From positions 15,087,584 through 15,151,583 of the forward strand of contig NC_058139.1 of assembly GCF_011075055.1 (NCBI RefSeq): a stretch of DNA of 64,000 nucleotides, in the 5' to 3' direction. Positions 33,753 through 47,559 of the stretch are shown one piece after another. How positions within the stretch are numbered: the first letter of the stretch is position 1; each line of letters opens with the position of its first letter. This stretch comes from Mangifera indica. Lineage: Eukaryota > Streptophyta > Magnoliopsida > Sapindales > Anacardiaceae. The notes beneath the pieces are model-generated. The model saw nothing but the letters and a program-made list of their open reading frames with translations. It ran no database searches and was not told the origin of the DNA. A program made the translations under genes and the position numbers.

Positions 33753-36700
33753 TGTAACACCTTTTTTCAAATACATACCTCTATCTGGAATATGTATCTG
33801 AAGAAACATGTTATTTTAAAATTTTTTAATTGCAAATAAAAAAAATTTAACTAAACGCATGACACCCATTATAAATAACCACAATCTCAAAAACGCATTT
33901 ATTACCTAGTGCATGAAAGTAAATAGGTTCCAAAAATATTAATTCATCAGTGAAAAATGTATAAACAAATCTTAATACATGAATAAATGTCAAATCACAA
34001 CAATGACTAAAATACCCTTGTTTATCAAGCAATAGTCTAGATTGAACCGTTGCCTTTGTCATCGCCTTATTGCTCCACAATCTACCTACAAAATCAGAAT
34101 AAAACACAGTAAGTGAAATACACTCAGAAAGTAGATAAGCACATAGTAATTAATTATTATCTCTCAAGTGTCCCATATTCATTAACATTGTGGTATTACG
34201 AATGTTTCCCCAACATCCTAGATATCCATCCAGTTTTACTCAACACCCTATGCCTATTCTCAATACCAGTATCATCCTTTATAACTTATATCCAATGATA
34301 TAAAATGATGTCCTCGACATCTGATGAAAGAACGTGACATCCTCGATATCAACTATCTAATGTGTTCTATACATGGGTCGATTGGACTTAAGGTTAAGGT
34401 CACACAAACAAGCCCTTTTTGTTTTCATTGTTACAACACACATAACTTGGTAGCTACATCACACTACACACAATTTGGTGATGTGTCACATTGTACACAC
34501 CCTGGTGAATAAAGCACACTACACTAAACTTGATAGAGTACACACTACACAAAGCTTGGTTTTAATAATCTAATAAAGGATTATTGGTATTTTCAATTTG
34601 AAATAGTTCCAGTTAGGGTCAATGTTGTCATTCACATAGTTGGACATACCTACAATGATTCCCATCATTTATAGCCTTTATTAGGGCTTTTTTTCTTGTT
34701 TTCTATTAATTATTCCTCTCAAAGGATAAAATAGTTATTTTTATATTTATATGCAACTTCTCTATATTTAAAGCCTCTAATTTCCATTTTTTTTTCAAAA
34801 TACTTTGGGGTGTGTCACTAACATCTGATAGTGTTCCCTCTCCTAGCACATGTCTATGTACATGTCACACACGAGGAGAGTTTACCCCAAATTTATGCGA
34901 TCATGTGACATATGACAAATGTGCGTGTGTTGTCTGAATTCCATAATTTGACTATTGCCCGTGTATGTAATGGCAAGGACATAATAGTCTTTTATTATGT
35001 GATTTGTGAAAATTGGCTAAGTTTAGAAAGCATGCATGCCTATGTATGGCGGTGTACATGCTCATACATAATCAATATATTTAAATTTTTGGATAAAGAT
35101 CAATTTCACAGTGATTTCAAAAACTGCCATCTTGAATAACGACATACAAAACCATGTATAAATAGTACATGCTTGTATCATGACATAAAGTGAAAATAAA
35201 AAGGTTTAAACGCGTTTGGCTAGGGAATCTCACACAAAATTCACTAAAAAGTAGAACAAGAGGTAAGGGATTTGAAGCTTTTCAAGTCAAGAACACATAG
35301 GAAACCTGGGAAATTGGTCTTGCCACGCAAAGAATTGCTTGTGATCAACGGAAAAGAGATAAGTAGGTGGGTTTCTTTTAGTTGTTATGCAAGTCAAAAT
35401 TTCGATTTCTGTATAAATATGTTTAAGCTATTTTTTTGTCTATGAAACTTGATTCTCAATTTATTTGTTGGAATGATTTTACATATGAATTGATTCGTAT
35501 CTAGCTCATTTATGAAGTCAAAAATATTTTATACATGATTTTAATGGAATCTAATGGCATATGATAGCTCTTTAAGGACTTTATTTGAATGGATGAATGC
35601 TTGTATATGATGAATGTGATAATTGATGTATATTGGAATTGAATTTAATGGTTTATGTATCTTGGTTGTCAAGAGTTGCTATTATATGTTGAGTTGATTA
35701 TTAAGGTTATCGAGACATTGTTTTACTATGTAAAGTATAGTAGAATGTTGTATGGATGTGTTGAGATGTTAAGGGAATGTGTTTAAGCCTATGTATTGCA
35801 TTTTGGGTAGCCAAAGAATGAAGGGAATGAGGTTCCAAAATCTAGAAAAATACACTATACGTCTATGTGTCACTTAACACACAACTATGTGGAATTGGGG
35901 AAAATATTCCTCATGCGTGTCTAATGCATGTTTGTGTACCAGGGTGTCTAACTATATGGATGATGACATGAACCCAATCGAAGTGGTTTTAAGTTGAAAA
36001 TACCAACGATGTACCATGAAATTCTTACTATCAAGTTGTGTACAATTTGCATTCCACTAAGCTTAATGCAATATGGACTTGTCACCAAGCTATATGTAGT
36101 GTGTAAAGGTAGCCATGGGTTTGGCTAAATCGAGCCTAAGGCCCACATAATAAGGTCTTAGGGTCAAGTCAGCCTATGAAAAGTGTAAGGCCCATACCTA
36201 GTCCTTTATATATAAGGTCAGATTAGACCCTATAGTACCGAGCCATCTAGGAATTAAAAAATATTTTTAATTAATTTTTTAAATTATACTTTCTAAACCA
36301 TTTTCCAACTATTAAAACTAAGAATAATACTCTAAATATTATATTAACTCTCTCTTACTTGTGACAAAGGAATACTGTGGTTACATCATGGAAAATGTTA
36401 TAACATAGTGCAAATAAATTAATTTACATCTTGTACAATTCAGACAGTTTCAGAATGATAGTTTACAAGAGAAAATGAGATTAAGTATAATAAAAGGTTG
36501 AGAGATTGAGATTTGATTGTGTTAAATTTGAGAGAGAAATTTTTAAAAGAAAATAGACGATTGTTGGGTTTATATGTTAATAGATAAATAGGGAAAATAA
36601 TTTTTTTTAAATAAGCATAAGCTTGTTGTGCTTATTTTTCCCAACAGAAAGGCAGAAATTGAGCAGCTTTGACTTTTGCCCTCAAAAATTTTGTTTAATT

Positions 36701-37686
36701 ATATGTTACAGTAACAAATTAGGCCAAGCTAGGTAAGGCTAGCCCAGAGGCCTACTGCTTAGGCCCTTAGCCCAGCCTCTATAACTCATCGATCAGGCCT
36801 AACCTACTATAATAACATGTCAGACCTTATTGTGTTAGGCCTTGGGCTAGCTCAGCCCATTTGACACCTCTAATAATGTGAAATACCACCAAGATATATG
36901 TAATGTGATAAATTACCAAGCTATATGTAGTGTGATTATGTCATCGAACTATGTACAGAATGATGATGAAAGAAGTAAGGTTAGTCTATGTGACCATTTA
37001 TATGACCCTAATCCTAAGCCTAATTAGCACGTGCATAGAGTACATTGTATAGATATCAAGGATGTCATGTGCTTTCATTAGATGTTAGAGATGTCATAAT
37101 ATATCAATTGATATGAGTCATCAGAGATAACATGGATAGTGAATTTGGCACAGGGTGTCGTATTACTTGAATAGGTGTTTAAGATGTTGGGGAAACATTT
37201 GGAACACCATAACATAGATAGATATAAGACACATAGGAAATTCTATATTGTATTGTGTTATATGTTTACCTATTTATTGAGTGTGTTTCACTCTCTGTGT
37301 TCCCTTATGATTTTGTAAGTAGGATTGTCAAGTAATAGAGTGACGATGGAACCAACAGGATAGTGACGAAGCTAGCGGGTCAGTTAGGGACTTTGCATGA
37401 GCGAAAGGCATTCTAGTTATTTATTTATATGGACTATGTTATTGATCATTCGACTATGGATTTTCTTTGTATTTAATATTTACTTCAGGATTTACCTTTA
37501 GATACCGTGTCAAATAATGTATTTATATGTGTGTTGATATTTTATGTAATAAATATGCTTTTAGGAATTGTGGGATTTTAATTAATCATCATGCGTTTAA
37601 TTTACAACTACAAATGTTTTTAAGTTAACATGTCTCTTCAAGCACATGTTTCAGGTAATAGTATGTATCTAAAGAGAGGTGTTACA
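33753..37686 (+). repeat. Candidate giant LTR of a gypsy element
   Basis: The ends are inverted to each other: TGTAACACCTTTTTTCAAAT at 33753, and TATCTAAAGAGAGGTGTTACA at the right end, closing at 37686. LTRs starting TGTAACACC and several kb long are known in plant chromovirus (Tekay-type) gypsy elements. Directly downstream, sequence near 37694-37715 vaguely resembles a tRNA-Met site, and gypsy gag-pol on the same strand follows at 38.4 kb. Without the nested hAT the LTR would be about 3.2 kb. No second LTR was found, so this stays an inference; an inverted-repeat DNA transposon is the alternative. Confidence 0.45.
36104..36872. mobile_element. Complete non-autonomous hAT element, 769 bp
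   Basis: Imperfect terminal inverted repeats of about 50 bases start TAAAGGT on the left and end CACCTCTA on the right, with further matches such as AATAAGGTCT on both sides. The flanking 8-base duplications GTAGTGTG (36096-36103) and ATAATGTG (36873-36880) agree at 6 of 8 positions, as expected for an old hAT insertion. No coding capacity. A related truncated copy lies at 4028-4615. Confidence 0.8.
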
Positions 37687-38359
37687 TTTTTTGTATTATA
37701 TCATGATTTTGGGAACCTAATAGTGTTAAGTATATATGTTTGCATAACTGTTTAAGTAACCCCTATGCAATGATGACTGCTCTCATGCATTGACCACTAT
37801 AAATATTATATAACTTGCATTTGAGTTATGGTATGTATGTAGCTAAATGTGTGTGTGATTTTAGGATAAGGAGATCCAAGAGATTTATGGGCAATGAACA
37901 AAAAGTCTCGACCCTAAAGGGAAGTCTGGGAAAAACACAAAGGCAAACCTCTGGCACAATTGTAGTGCTACAAATTGATACTTTTGTGATTAGGCTAGTT
38001 GTTCAACATATCCTCTAAAAGAATTATGAGGTATCAAAGAGTATGGTACATTCAGTTAAGGTCTCTTTTGTTATTAAGCACTTACTAGTCATAGATATAC
38101 TACCTTAGTAGGGCTAAATAGGTGAAAAAAGTTTAAAGGACTATAGTTGTTTATGGTAACAAGGGATAACTACACCTCATATACAGTTTAATAGACAGAC
38201 ATCAACCTTCATAGTTTTTTAGTGGCATATGGACAATGTTAATTCCTGTCGAGGATTGACTTATGGTAACAAGCTATTTGAGATGACAAATTGGGAGAGG
38301 ATTTGCTATACTAGTTACTTATTGAGGGTCAATGTCAAGATCTAGTGGTGGGCACTAAA

Positions 38360-39080
38360 GGATGTTTGATAGATTGATGTGATGACTTAGGCTTACTTTA
38401 AATAGGCCGTTGAGAGAAAATTTATAGCACTTGACATTCTGTATGTGCGAGCACAAGAGTACCTTAATCTGAGGCAAAAACACATGACCATGAGGGAATT
38501 CTTCATTGTACTTAATGCACTAGCCTGATATGCTCTAGGTATGACCAGTATTAACAAGGAAAAGATAGAGATCTTCATCAATGGGTTGAGGTTAGACATA
38601 GCAAAAGATGTGCTAACATGAGATAATCCTCATAGATCTTATACAGAGGCATTGGGTAAGGCCTAGAGGTTAGAGGCCATGAGATTAAAGATGACCAAAG
38701 AGAGAGGTATGTTGGAACAACCTAAACCTATAGTTTAAGTCCTGAGATACGAGCAAACAACTTTGAGGTATGAGCAAGTAATATGAAAGGGGCAATTGTG
38801 AGGGTGACAATTAGGATCCTAAAGGTAAGAAGAGTATTCAATTTAAAGTCTAAGCATAGCCTCTTCCTTGGAAAAGTAAGAGACCAAGGTGGGATGTGCA
38901 ACCATGATAAGAAGACCAGTTAATACGTGATGATCCTCTTCCTTGTCATAGGTGTAGGCACAGACACATAAGTGATTACACAGGACAAAAATTGTGTTGT
39001 CAATGTAAACAACCATGTCATTTCACCTATGAGTGCATCATAATTATACTAACCCCTATTGAGCAAATTGACAGGAAAGG
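38360..39080 (+). pseudogene. Gypsy gag remnant with zinc knuckle
   Basis: The gag core is in broken frames (38400-38720). A CCHC zinc knuckle at 38995-39036 reads CCQCKQPCHFTYEC, spacing C-x2-C-x4-H-x4-C, intact in its metal ligands. Confidence 0.75.
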
Positions 39081-39146
39081 TCAGACCTGAGTTTTTATAG
39101 CTACCTTGGCACAAATAGAGGTTAGCCATCTGTTATGATAGGTTAG

Positions 39147-39420
39147 TTGATTTTCTATTCTTGTTATTTATATCTACTGATTGATTCTAGTGCTAGTCAC
39201 AATTTTATTACACATGGTATCATTGAAAGGCTAGGATTAAAGCCTACATTTGTCAATGATATAAACATTGAAATGTATGACGGAAACAAAATTCTTACTA
39301 ATGAAATATTGTTCAGTGAGAATGATCCTGAGAGATAGAGAGATGAAAGTTGATTTAATTATATTTGACATGCTCGACTTTGATATGATTCTGGGCATGG
39401 ACTTTTTAAGTTAATATAGA
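39147..39420 (+). pseudogene. Gypsy aspartic protease remnant
   Basis: LLIDSSASHNFITHGIIERL matches the retropepsin active site (normally D-S-G-A/T-H-x-F-I); the catalytic Asp is kept but Gly is replaced by Ser. Further downstream, FDMILGMDFL (about 39377-39406, after a frame change) is the second conserved protease motif. Confidence 0.8.
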
Positions 39421-39829
39421 GCCAAAATTAACTATAGATAGAAGAAAGTTCAATTTCATCTAATTGATGGTGAGGAATTCACCTTCGGTGAGGGTTAAGT
39501 GTTGACTATGATAATCAATAGTATAAAAGCCAGAAAAATGTTAAGTAAAGGTTGTACAAGTTACTTGGCACATCTTATGAGTAAAGTTGATGATTTAGTC
39601 CTAAGTTTGTAGTCCACTCTAATTGTATGTGAATTCTAGGTTGTGTTTCTTGATAAGTTATCAGGGTTGGCACCAGAGAAGGAGATGGAGTTCAGTATTG
39701 AGTTGGCTCCCAAGAACAACACTTATCTTCAAAGCACCATAAATAATTGCCCTAGTTGAATTATAGAAATTGAAAAAAGCAACTATAAGAGCTTTTAGAT
39801 AGTGTCTTTATCAGATTGAGTCATTTACC

Positions 39830-41052
39830 CTACGATGCATTGATCATTTTTGTGAAAAAAAAAGAAAAATGGGTCAATGCACATGTGCATAGATTATAAG
39901 GAGCTAAATAAGGTGATAATCAAGAACAAGTACCCATTGTCAAGGATTGATAACTTATTTGACCAATTGGAAAATGTTTCAGTTTTCTTAAAAATTGACT
40001 TGAAATTAATGTACCATCAAGTCCGAGTGGTCGAGATAGACATTCCAAAGACTAAATTCTAGACCAAATATGGGCATTATGAATTTGTGGTGATGTCCTT
40101 TGGATTGACAAATGCATCGATAGTCTTCATGGATTTAATGAATAAAGTGTTCCAAGATTGTCTTGACAAATTCATCGTGGTATTTATAAATGATATCTTG
40201 GTGTACTCTATGATTCGTGAGGAGCATAAGCAGCATTTGAGATTTGTATTACAAAGATAGGGTAAAAAGTAGTTGTATGCTAAGTTTTTCAAGTATGAAT
40301 TCTAATTAGATTGAACAACATTTATGGGACAAGTAGTATCAATTAATGATATTTTCATAGACTCGAGTGAGGTAAAGGTTATGTTAGATTGGTAGAGACC
40401 TAGAATGATTAAAAGGATTTGGAGTTTTTTAGGATTAGCAAGGTATTATAAGCGATTTGTGAAGGGTTTTGCCAAGTTGGCCTGGCCATTTACAAAGTTG
40501 ACCAAGAATAATATTCTCTTCAGATGGTCTAATACTTATAAGAGGAGTTTCCAGAAGTTGAAACAAAGATTGACTTCTGCACTAGTTCTAACATTGTCGA
40601 GTAATGGAAATGAATATGATTTGTATACAAATGTCTCTTACCATTTGGGAGTTATGTTAATGTAAAGAGACAAGGTGATTGCATTTACCTCTCGATAGCT
40701 TAAAGATTATGAAATCAGGTACCTCATCCATGATTTGGAATTAGACACTATAGTGTTTGCTTTGAAAATCTAACGACATTATTTGTGTGGGATAAACTGT
40801 AATATATATATACACACACATGGATCATAAGAGCTTAAAATATTTTTCACTTAGAAAAAGTTGAATATGAGGCAAAGGAGGTGGTTAGAGTTAGTAAAAT
40901 ATTATGACTGTGATATTAGATACCACTTGGGTAAAGTCAATATTGTTATGGATGCAATAAGTAGGAAAGTGGCTTTGTCTCAACTTATAGTTTGTAAGGA
41001 ATTACATCAGCATTTGGCTAGGAAGGTACCTAGATGGTGGACTACTTATTGA
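39830..41052 (+). pseudogene. Gypsy RT and RNase H remnant
   Basis: [20 protein letters not shown] (from 39883) is the RT fingers motif. [20 protein letters not shown] follows near 40080-40138, and then FINDILVYS, the active-site box with YxDD changed to FIND. The frame 40405-40665 (FLGLARYYKRFVKGFAKLAW) is the RT thumb/RNase H junction, with YTNVS in place of the catalytic YTDAS. The frame 40861-41052 (WLELVKYYDCDIRYHLGKVN) is the end of RNase H. Catalytic residues are lost twice. Confidence 0.82.
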
Positions 41053-41100
41053 GTTTTTAGACTCATTCCTTTCATTTCATTGTTTTCAAGTAACATGTAA

Positions 41101-41287
41101 GCAATGGCTAGAGAGATCATGGTTAGTGAAGTAGTTTCATGAGAGGATTATATATGTTATGATGTTTATGTTGATTGTATTTGTGCACCATATGAGCAAT
41201 GGCTATAGAGATATTGGTTAGTGAAGTCATTTCATGAGAGGATTATATATGTTATGGTGTTTATGTTGATTGTATTTGTGCACAATA
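41101..41287 (+). repeat. Two tandem copies of a 95-base unit
   Basis: GCAATGGCTA at 41101 and again at 41196 starts two near-identical copies, each containing ATGAGAGGATTATATATGTT. A third, more diverged relative lies at about 43325-43430. Confidence 0.85.
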
Positions 41288-42965
41288 TGTTGGAAATTTT
41301 TTCATTATGTTTGAGAACATTATCGACATCTTTTGCAAATTTTTGCTATAAGTTTTGAGATTATGTTTTATGATAATAATAAATATTAAGACTAATGTCT
41401 TTCGTTTGAGATTTTATAATTTTGTTTAAGTTAAGTTGATTGTATATATATTTTGAAGGATTTTGGCAAGAAAATTAGAATTTTTAGATCATGTTCACAT
41501 CATATGTAACAATGGTAATATAAAATTTACATGTTGTTTCAAGAAATAAAACATAGAAACATGTAAACTACCTTATACCTTGTAAGTTGATTTGAAGTTT
41601 GGAAGCTTGAATCAATAAAATAAGTGATCTTTTGACTTGCACCTTTCATGGAAGAAAAATGGTGCTTTTCCCGGCAAAAGAAGAAGAAGAAGAGAAAATC
41701 TATATTTTTCTTCATTTTTTCTCACATTTATTACATTAAAACTTGATATTTATCAAGTTAAATCATGTGTCTAATTCTCATTGGTTGATAATTAAGAGTA
41801 AGTCATAATTTGACACATGTTGAATAATTTTGTGTCTAAAATTATTCATGCAACTTTCTAAACAATTTAAAAGGTACAAAATGATAATTTTACCCTTTTT
41901 TCGAATCTTATTTGAAAAGCACAATTTTTATCCTCGGAAAGTGCTAACCAACCATGGATAAATATTTTCAGCTTCATAACACCATTTTCTTCCTTGAAAT
42001 ATGGGTGTGACCTTCAAGGTTCATAAGCTAAAATTGTCGTTAACCGATATACTTCATTTTCCACTACAAAATGAAGCTTCCACTAATCATGTGGTGTCAT
42101 CTAGCAATGTCCCATGACCCCTACATCACAATGAAGTACAAGCTTCACATAATGTCAAATGAACCTTTCTTACTCACACTTACCATGTAGTTCAATCCCT
42201 CTATCGTTACATCCCAATTAAACTTGGATTCATGGAATGTCAAAATCCAATATTTAATCTTTTCGAATATCAAGTAATACATTATAATGTGCCACATCGA
42301 AACTCTTTTTATGTGGTCTTTTATCTACATTGGCCAATGTCTCAGATTTTCATGTTTCTCGATATTCGTATGGAAACTCGGGAGCAGTCGAGCTGACGGA
42401 TCCTTGTATGATCATCACTTGTCCTCTCGTTCAAGCACCATATGATCAAAACGACTTCTGAATGGGACATGATTAGCCTCGTGGTATACACCGTATAAAC
42501 CATACACTAGTATGATTTACGATGTATCATTGACTACATATTAATGCCCATGTGATCATCGTTTAGCGGTCACGTTCGATAAATAATATAATATAATAAC
42601 CTTTGATCAGTTTTCTAACCATCAAACGGTTCTATTGTTTACTCATGTGTATATCCACCATGTCTAATATCGTCCACTAATATACTGTGGTGATATAGTA
42701 TACACCCACTATGCAATACTATTGCCCAAACAGATTGCCTATGCAGGGAACGATTTGATGACGTTTATTAAAACTCATCGAGACCTTTCACATGTCATAT
42801 GCATGTAGCTAATATGGATGTAATATACAACTACAACATAGATATAAAAGTGACATAAAAAAGATGTGAAGTATGACAGAACTCTTTTTTTATTAATAAT
42901 GTATATGCAAGATATACAACCCTTAAAACCAACAAAACGATTGGTTTTTAGGGCATATTCTAACA
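41288..42965 (+). repeat. Candidate solo LTR, 1678 bp
   Basis: Starts TGTTGGAAATTTTTTC and ends CATATTCTAACA, so it has the TG...CA form with a short inverted end repeat (TGTTGGAAT/ATTCTAACA) seen in plant copia LTRs. No coding capacity. Flanking pentamers CAATA and TATTT do not match, so a clean insertion is not shown. Confidence 0.4.
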
Positions 42966-45900
42966 TATTTGTATGAAGTTAAGTAAGTGATATTCTTTTT
43001 TTAGGCATACATTCTCCTTGAAGGGAAACCATTTAGAAATGGATCTCTTTTGATCAACACAAACAGTGAAAGTTTTTAATAAATATTTCAAGAAAAGATT
43101 TTAAGAGTTTTTAAATGTTTTAATATACATTGCATCTCATGTTATCTTAGCAAATGAATAGTGTCATGTATCCTAGATGATAATGGTTATGAGATGAGCT
43201 ATGAGAAGTTATGAAATAAAGGAAAATATATGTAAAGCCAAGTAAGTTAAAGGTACCTCTATGGTGACTATTTACTAAGTAAATAACACTTATTCCTTTT
43301 TTTTTTCCATGTTTTATAGGTATTAGGTGAGTCATGGTTGCAAAGACTATGGTTAGTAGAGTGTGCACATGAGGGGATATATTATATCTTGATGTTTACA
43401 TTAATTTGTATTTCCATACATTATGTTAAGGATAATTTCATTTTTTATTAAAAGTTATGCAAACATCTTTTACAGTTTTCTATTGCGAATTTGGATATAC
43501 GTTGAATAAAGCATGTTAAGATTATATATATATATTAAATTTGATTTGTGTATATTTGTTTCAAGAAACACTCCCTTTTGAGCCATGTATTTTTCAAGTT
43601 CCCTTTAAAAAGTACTTATCTAGAAAAGGGTATTACATGTGAAGGTAATGGTGTTAGTGGTGGCTAATAGCTAGGGATAATATGGTAAGGGGGAAAAGCT
43701 TCTATGAAAAGTGTTGGGACAATTGAGGAAGGATAATAAAATGGTTTTCTTTATCATAAATCTTATATGCAAAGTAGATAAATGTCTTTAGAATATTAGA
43801 ACTATAACGAAGAGATTAGTGTGTGCCAACTGATTGTGAAAACTTTATGTTCATATGAGGTTGTTGTTTTAAAAAGCTCGTAAACCTGATATTATCCTGA
43901 ATAATGACACATATAATATAGTAAGGTATATTATAGTGTTGAACGATCCTACTGAAAAGGTGGTCATAGATCTTTTATGTCAAAGTTATTCATAGACACT
44001 TTGTTCTAATACATGAGTGCATATTGTGTAAATGTATCCACTAGACTAACCTATCAAGAGGATTTCATATAGATGATCACTCTAGTGTCTATGAAATATA
44101 TCTTCTCAACAAATGGTGATATATATGATAATTCGACTTAAGATCACTGGACTTATACAAGGATCGATATGGTTTAACTCTAACCTAACATAGTCAATCA
44201 TATTGAGATATGTATAAATGTTATGATAGATCAATAAAGGGTTTGCCACTATTAGGCAGGAGATTTTATATCTCTGATAGACCTAGTGACATACATCAAT
44301 GACTGCTTGAATTTATGGTTACAGTAAGATTAAGTTGTCACACAGTTTAATATTATTCAATTGTTGATACAAACATCACTCCATGCATATCAAGGATTCA
44401 CTAAGGTAGATAGTAAAATTATACTTCAACCTTGAAGAGGCATCGTATGATAAAAGGATCAAACTATATAAGTAACTGTATTGTTAATAGTTAAGAGTCA
44501 ATCCATGACACTTCGTTAGTTGGGTGGTCATGATGTCTTACTAGAGGTTGATTTTAGTCTATGTATAGATGGTTATTGGATTATAAGTTTGACACAAAAT
44601 CATGGACTTGTGACCTATTGAAAAGCCTATAGATGACACACAATACGAATTGATCAACTTTAGAGGTATTAGATTATTCTAGATAAATAGGGTTTGGTAT
44701 CCAAATAATCAATTTCGAGTCTTAAGAAGTGTTTAGACTCAAAATGTGAATAATTACACTTTGATGATCAAAGTGTAATAATCATGAGGTGTTTAGATAT
44801 GGAAGAAATCGTAGATGTTTGACTTTATCCAATTTGATAAGGATAAAGTCAAAATGGATATGTCTTACACATGTACGGTTGTCCATACATGGTTGATGTA
44901 CGAGCGTGCATTATCCTAGATTATTGTTTATCTATGAAGCAAAATTTATTGCGTCTTGAAATTTGGATAATCACAGACTATAGAAGATCGGATAAACATC
45001 GAGTACACAAGCGTGTATCATGTTGAATGGTCGTGCATGGTCTCAATATATAGAGACGTTATTTTAAAATTTCAAGAACTGTTCCTTAGTGTACATAGTC
45101 ACTCTTGTACATTGTAAACAACTTGCTCATTAAAAGATGTCCTAGTAGACAAATTGTGTTTGTTTGAGCTCCATTAGCTTGAGCTTTATATGGATATCGA
45201 AATGCAATCCTAGGCTTGGATTAAAAGTGAGGTTGATGCATTCTGATAATTGATAAAGATGAAGCAGTCATTAATGTCGATATGTGTTGATCAAACCCTC
45301 TATGGTTGTTTATGCCATGTTTTTAATATGATAACTATAAACATATCCCAATTGGGTTCATGGCATTTTATGTGTTATTTGTGAAATTTTTAAATGATTA
45401 TTCCATTATGCTTTTACTGATTTATGCCATGATTTCCTAATAGTTGGGAGAAAGGAGGAAGGAAAAAAGTCGAGACAATAGAGGAAAGAAAAATATCGAT
45501 CCTGGGTAGGGTCAAGGTCCTTCTTAAGACCAATCATCTCAATTCTAGGTGAAAACTAACATTGGTCAGCTCTTGTTCCTATTTATAAAACTTGATTAAT
45601 TATGGTTACGGTAATGATTTTCTAATTTTAATAAGGTGCATAGACCCACTCAACCTAGTTATTGTGATAATGAGCGGTTGCTTGATTGCAATATTGTGAT
45701 GGCTTGAGTTATTAGGTTAAGCACTAGGGAAGGTGAAGTATTGTGGTTAGGTTGCAACAACTATGATCTTGTACCAAACTCTTTTTATATTGGCTCATTA
45801 CCGGGTTAAGGATTGTTTATTTAAAATTTAAATTTGATTTGGTTTTTTTAGGTTAGGATTTGGATTTTTTTTTCTCCTCTTAGTTCATATGTTTGAGGTT

Positions 45901-46239
45901 GTATACCTGTTGGATATAAAAGGCTGGATTGAAAAGGTGGGGCAATAAAAAAAAAGGCAAATTTTTTATATATTTTTTCAAATTTATATAATAAAATTAT
46001 TATTTTGTTTTTATAGTGATATATATTTTTTAAGGGTCTTAGGCTTTTTGTTTAAACAAAAAAGAATTTATATATTTAATGAATAAAAAAAATGTTTTAA
46101 GTTCAAATCTTAAAATGTTTGGGGTTATTAGAACTTTAGAACTTAGAATTAGACTGAAAAGTGAAGGTAATTTTAAGTAGGTATGAAACTATTTGTAAAA
46201 TAAAATACAAAATTGAAAAGAATAATCTTGGATAGAGCT
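42966..46239. other. Gene-free region of unassigned repeats
   Basis: No protein homology was seen on either strand. The block 43325-43430 is related to the 95-base repeats at 41101-41287. The block 43860-45320 has the base composition and phrase style of LTR or leader sequence but no recognisable ends. Confidence 0.35.
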
Positions 46240-47197
46240 GGAAGTTTGTGTCATTAGGTCGTATTCATATTGTATCGATTTGAGTTTTATATCAAAGACA
46301 CTAAACCCTAACTTAATCCAAAATAAAATCATTTTAAAATTTTTCAACTTTTAACCAAACCAAAATATTTTTGAGCTAACTTAAGTTGACTTAAATCAAT
46401 CCAACTATTTAATAGGTAAATTCATGTTAAAACACAATATATAACGATATAATTTGTTACAAAGCAATACACTTTATCAAATATTAAGAAATAATGTGAT
46501 TTGTTACAAAACAATGCACAAAAAGATATTTTGACACGAAATAATATTTTATCACAACTAAATTGTTTTATTTTATGTTAATACTAATAGTTTGTTTATT
46601 ATCACTTTATATGATAATCAATTACCTAAATAAATTTACAACTTTAACTTCAAAACAATGCAATTGATAACTAATAAAATTTATAACTACTTATCAAATA
46701 TTTAATAAATTTAATTTCTAATTCATATGACGACAATGACTACAATAAATATTAAAACTATTAACAAGTGTATGAATATAACTTATAGCGTATCAATAAA
46801 AAAATAAATAAAACTACAATAATTTTTTATAAGTTTGTCAAAAAGAATTAATAAAAACAAACATCTTTGGAAGATGCAAATTCGGTATTTGGTGATACAA
46901 TATCAATTTGTTTGTTGATTCAAATTAGAAAATAGAGATTTTACAGATTGAAACTTTTTCTATTAAATAAAAAAATTAAGAATATTAATTTTTTTTACTA
47001 TAATAATGTTCTACAATATTTTATTTAAATTTTTTTAAGTTAATTTGAATCAATTTGAATTGGTTTTGTGTTAACTCTCGTTTAATCTAATTTTTTTTAT
47101 TAACTCTAACATAATCTAAATTATTTTTTATATTAAAAATCATAACCTTAATTTAATTTTTTTTAAACTATATCATATTATATTAATGTAGATTAAT
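46240..47197. repeat. Left copy of a dispersed/duplicated ~950-base block
   Basis: This block aligns with 55085-55985 along its length. Examples are ACCCTAACTTAATCCAAAATAAAATC against ACCTTAACTTAATTTAAAATAAAATT-type sequence, ATAATTTGTTACAAA in both, and AAGTTTGTCAAAAAGA in both. It carries no coding capacity. It may be an old TE that was duplicated together with the thioesterase 5' region. The end at 47197 is the left target duplication TAGATTAAT of the MULE that follows. Confidence 0.7.
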
Positions 47198-47559
47198 GAG
47201 AAATTTATTAAATACCCATTTTACCCTTTTATTAAGCAAAAATGCCCATTTTTCCTTTTTTTAAGCAAAAATGCACTAAATTTTTTTTAAAATACCAAAA
47301 TTACGCTTCCCACATCTATATAAATCCTCCCACTTTCACTCTTATTACATACACTTCTCATATCACTCAAACACTCACTCTCACTCTCATTTTTATTCAA
47401 TATCAATAACTACAAGTTCATTCGAAAGGAAGAAGTTCATATTTTTGAATTCGAGTCGAAAAAAGTAAATTCGTGAAAAAAAAATATTTATACGAATCTT
47501 AACTCAAAACTTAATTTTATTTGTTAAATCTAGTTTGTATGTTATGTAAGGGGGGTATT

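Larger units (their letters stand above)
37687..41052 (+). mobile_element. Interior of a decayed Ty3/gypsy element (plus strand)
   Basis: Gag, protease, RT and RNase H remnants occur in order on the plus strand, separated by stops. The interior ends after the RNase H region at about 41052; integrase and the 3' LTR are not recognisable, so the element is truncated on the right. The region 37687-38360 is the untranslated leader with no clear feature. Confidence 0.75.
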
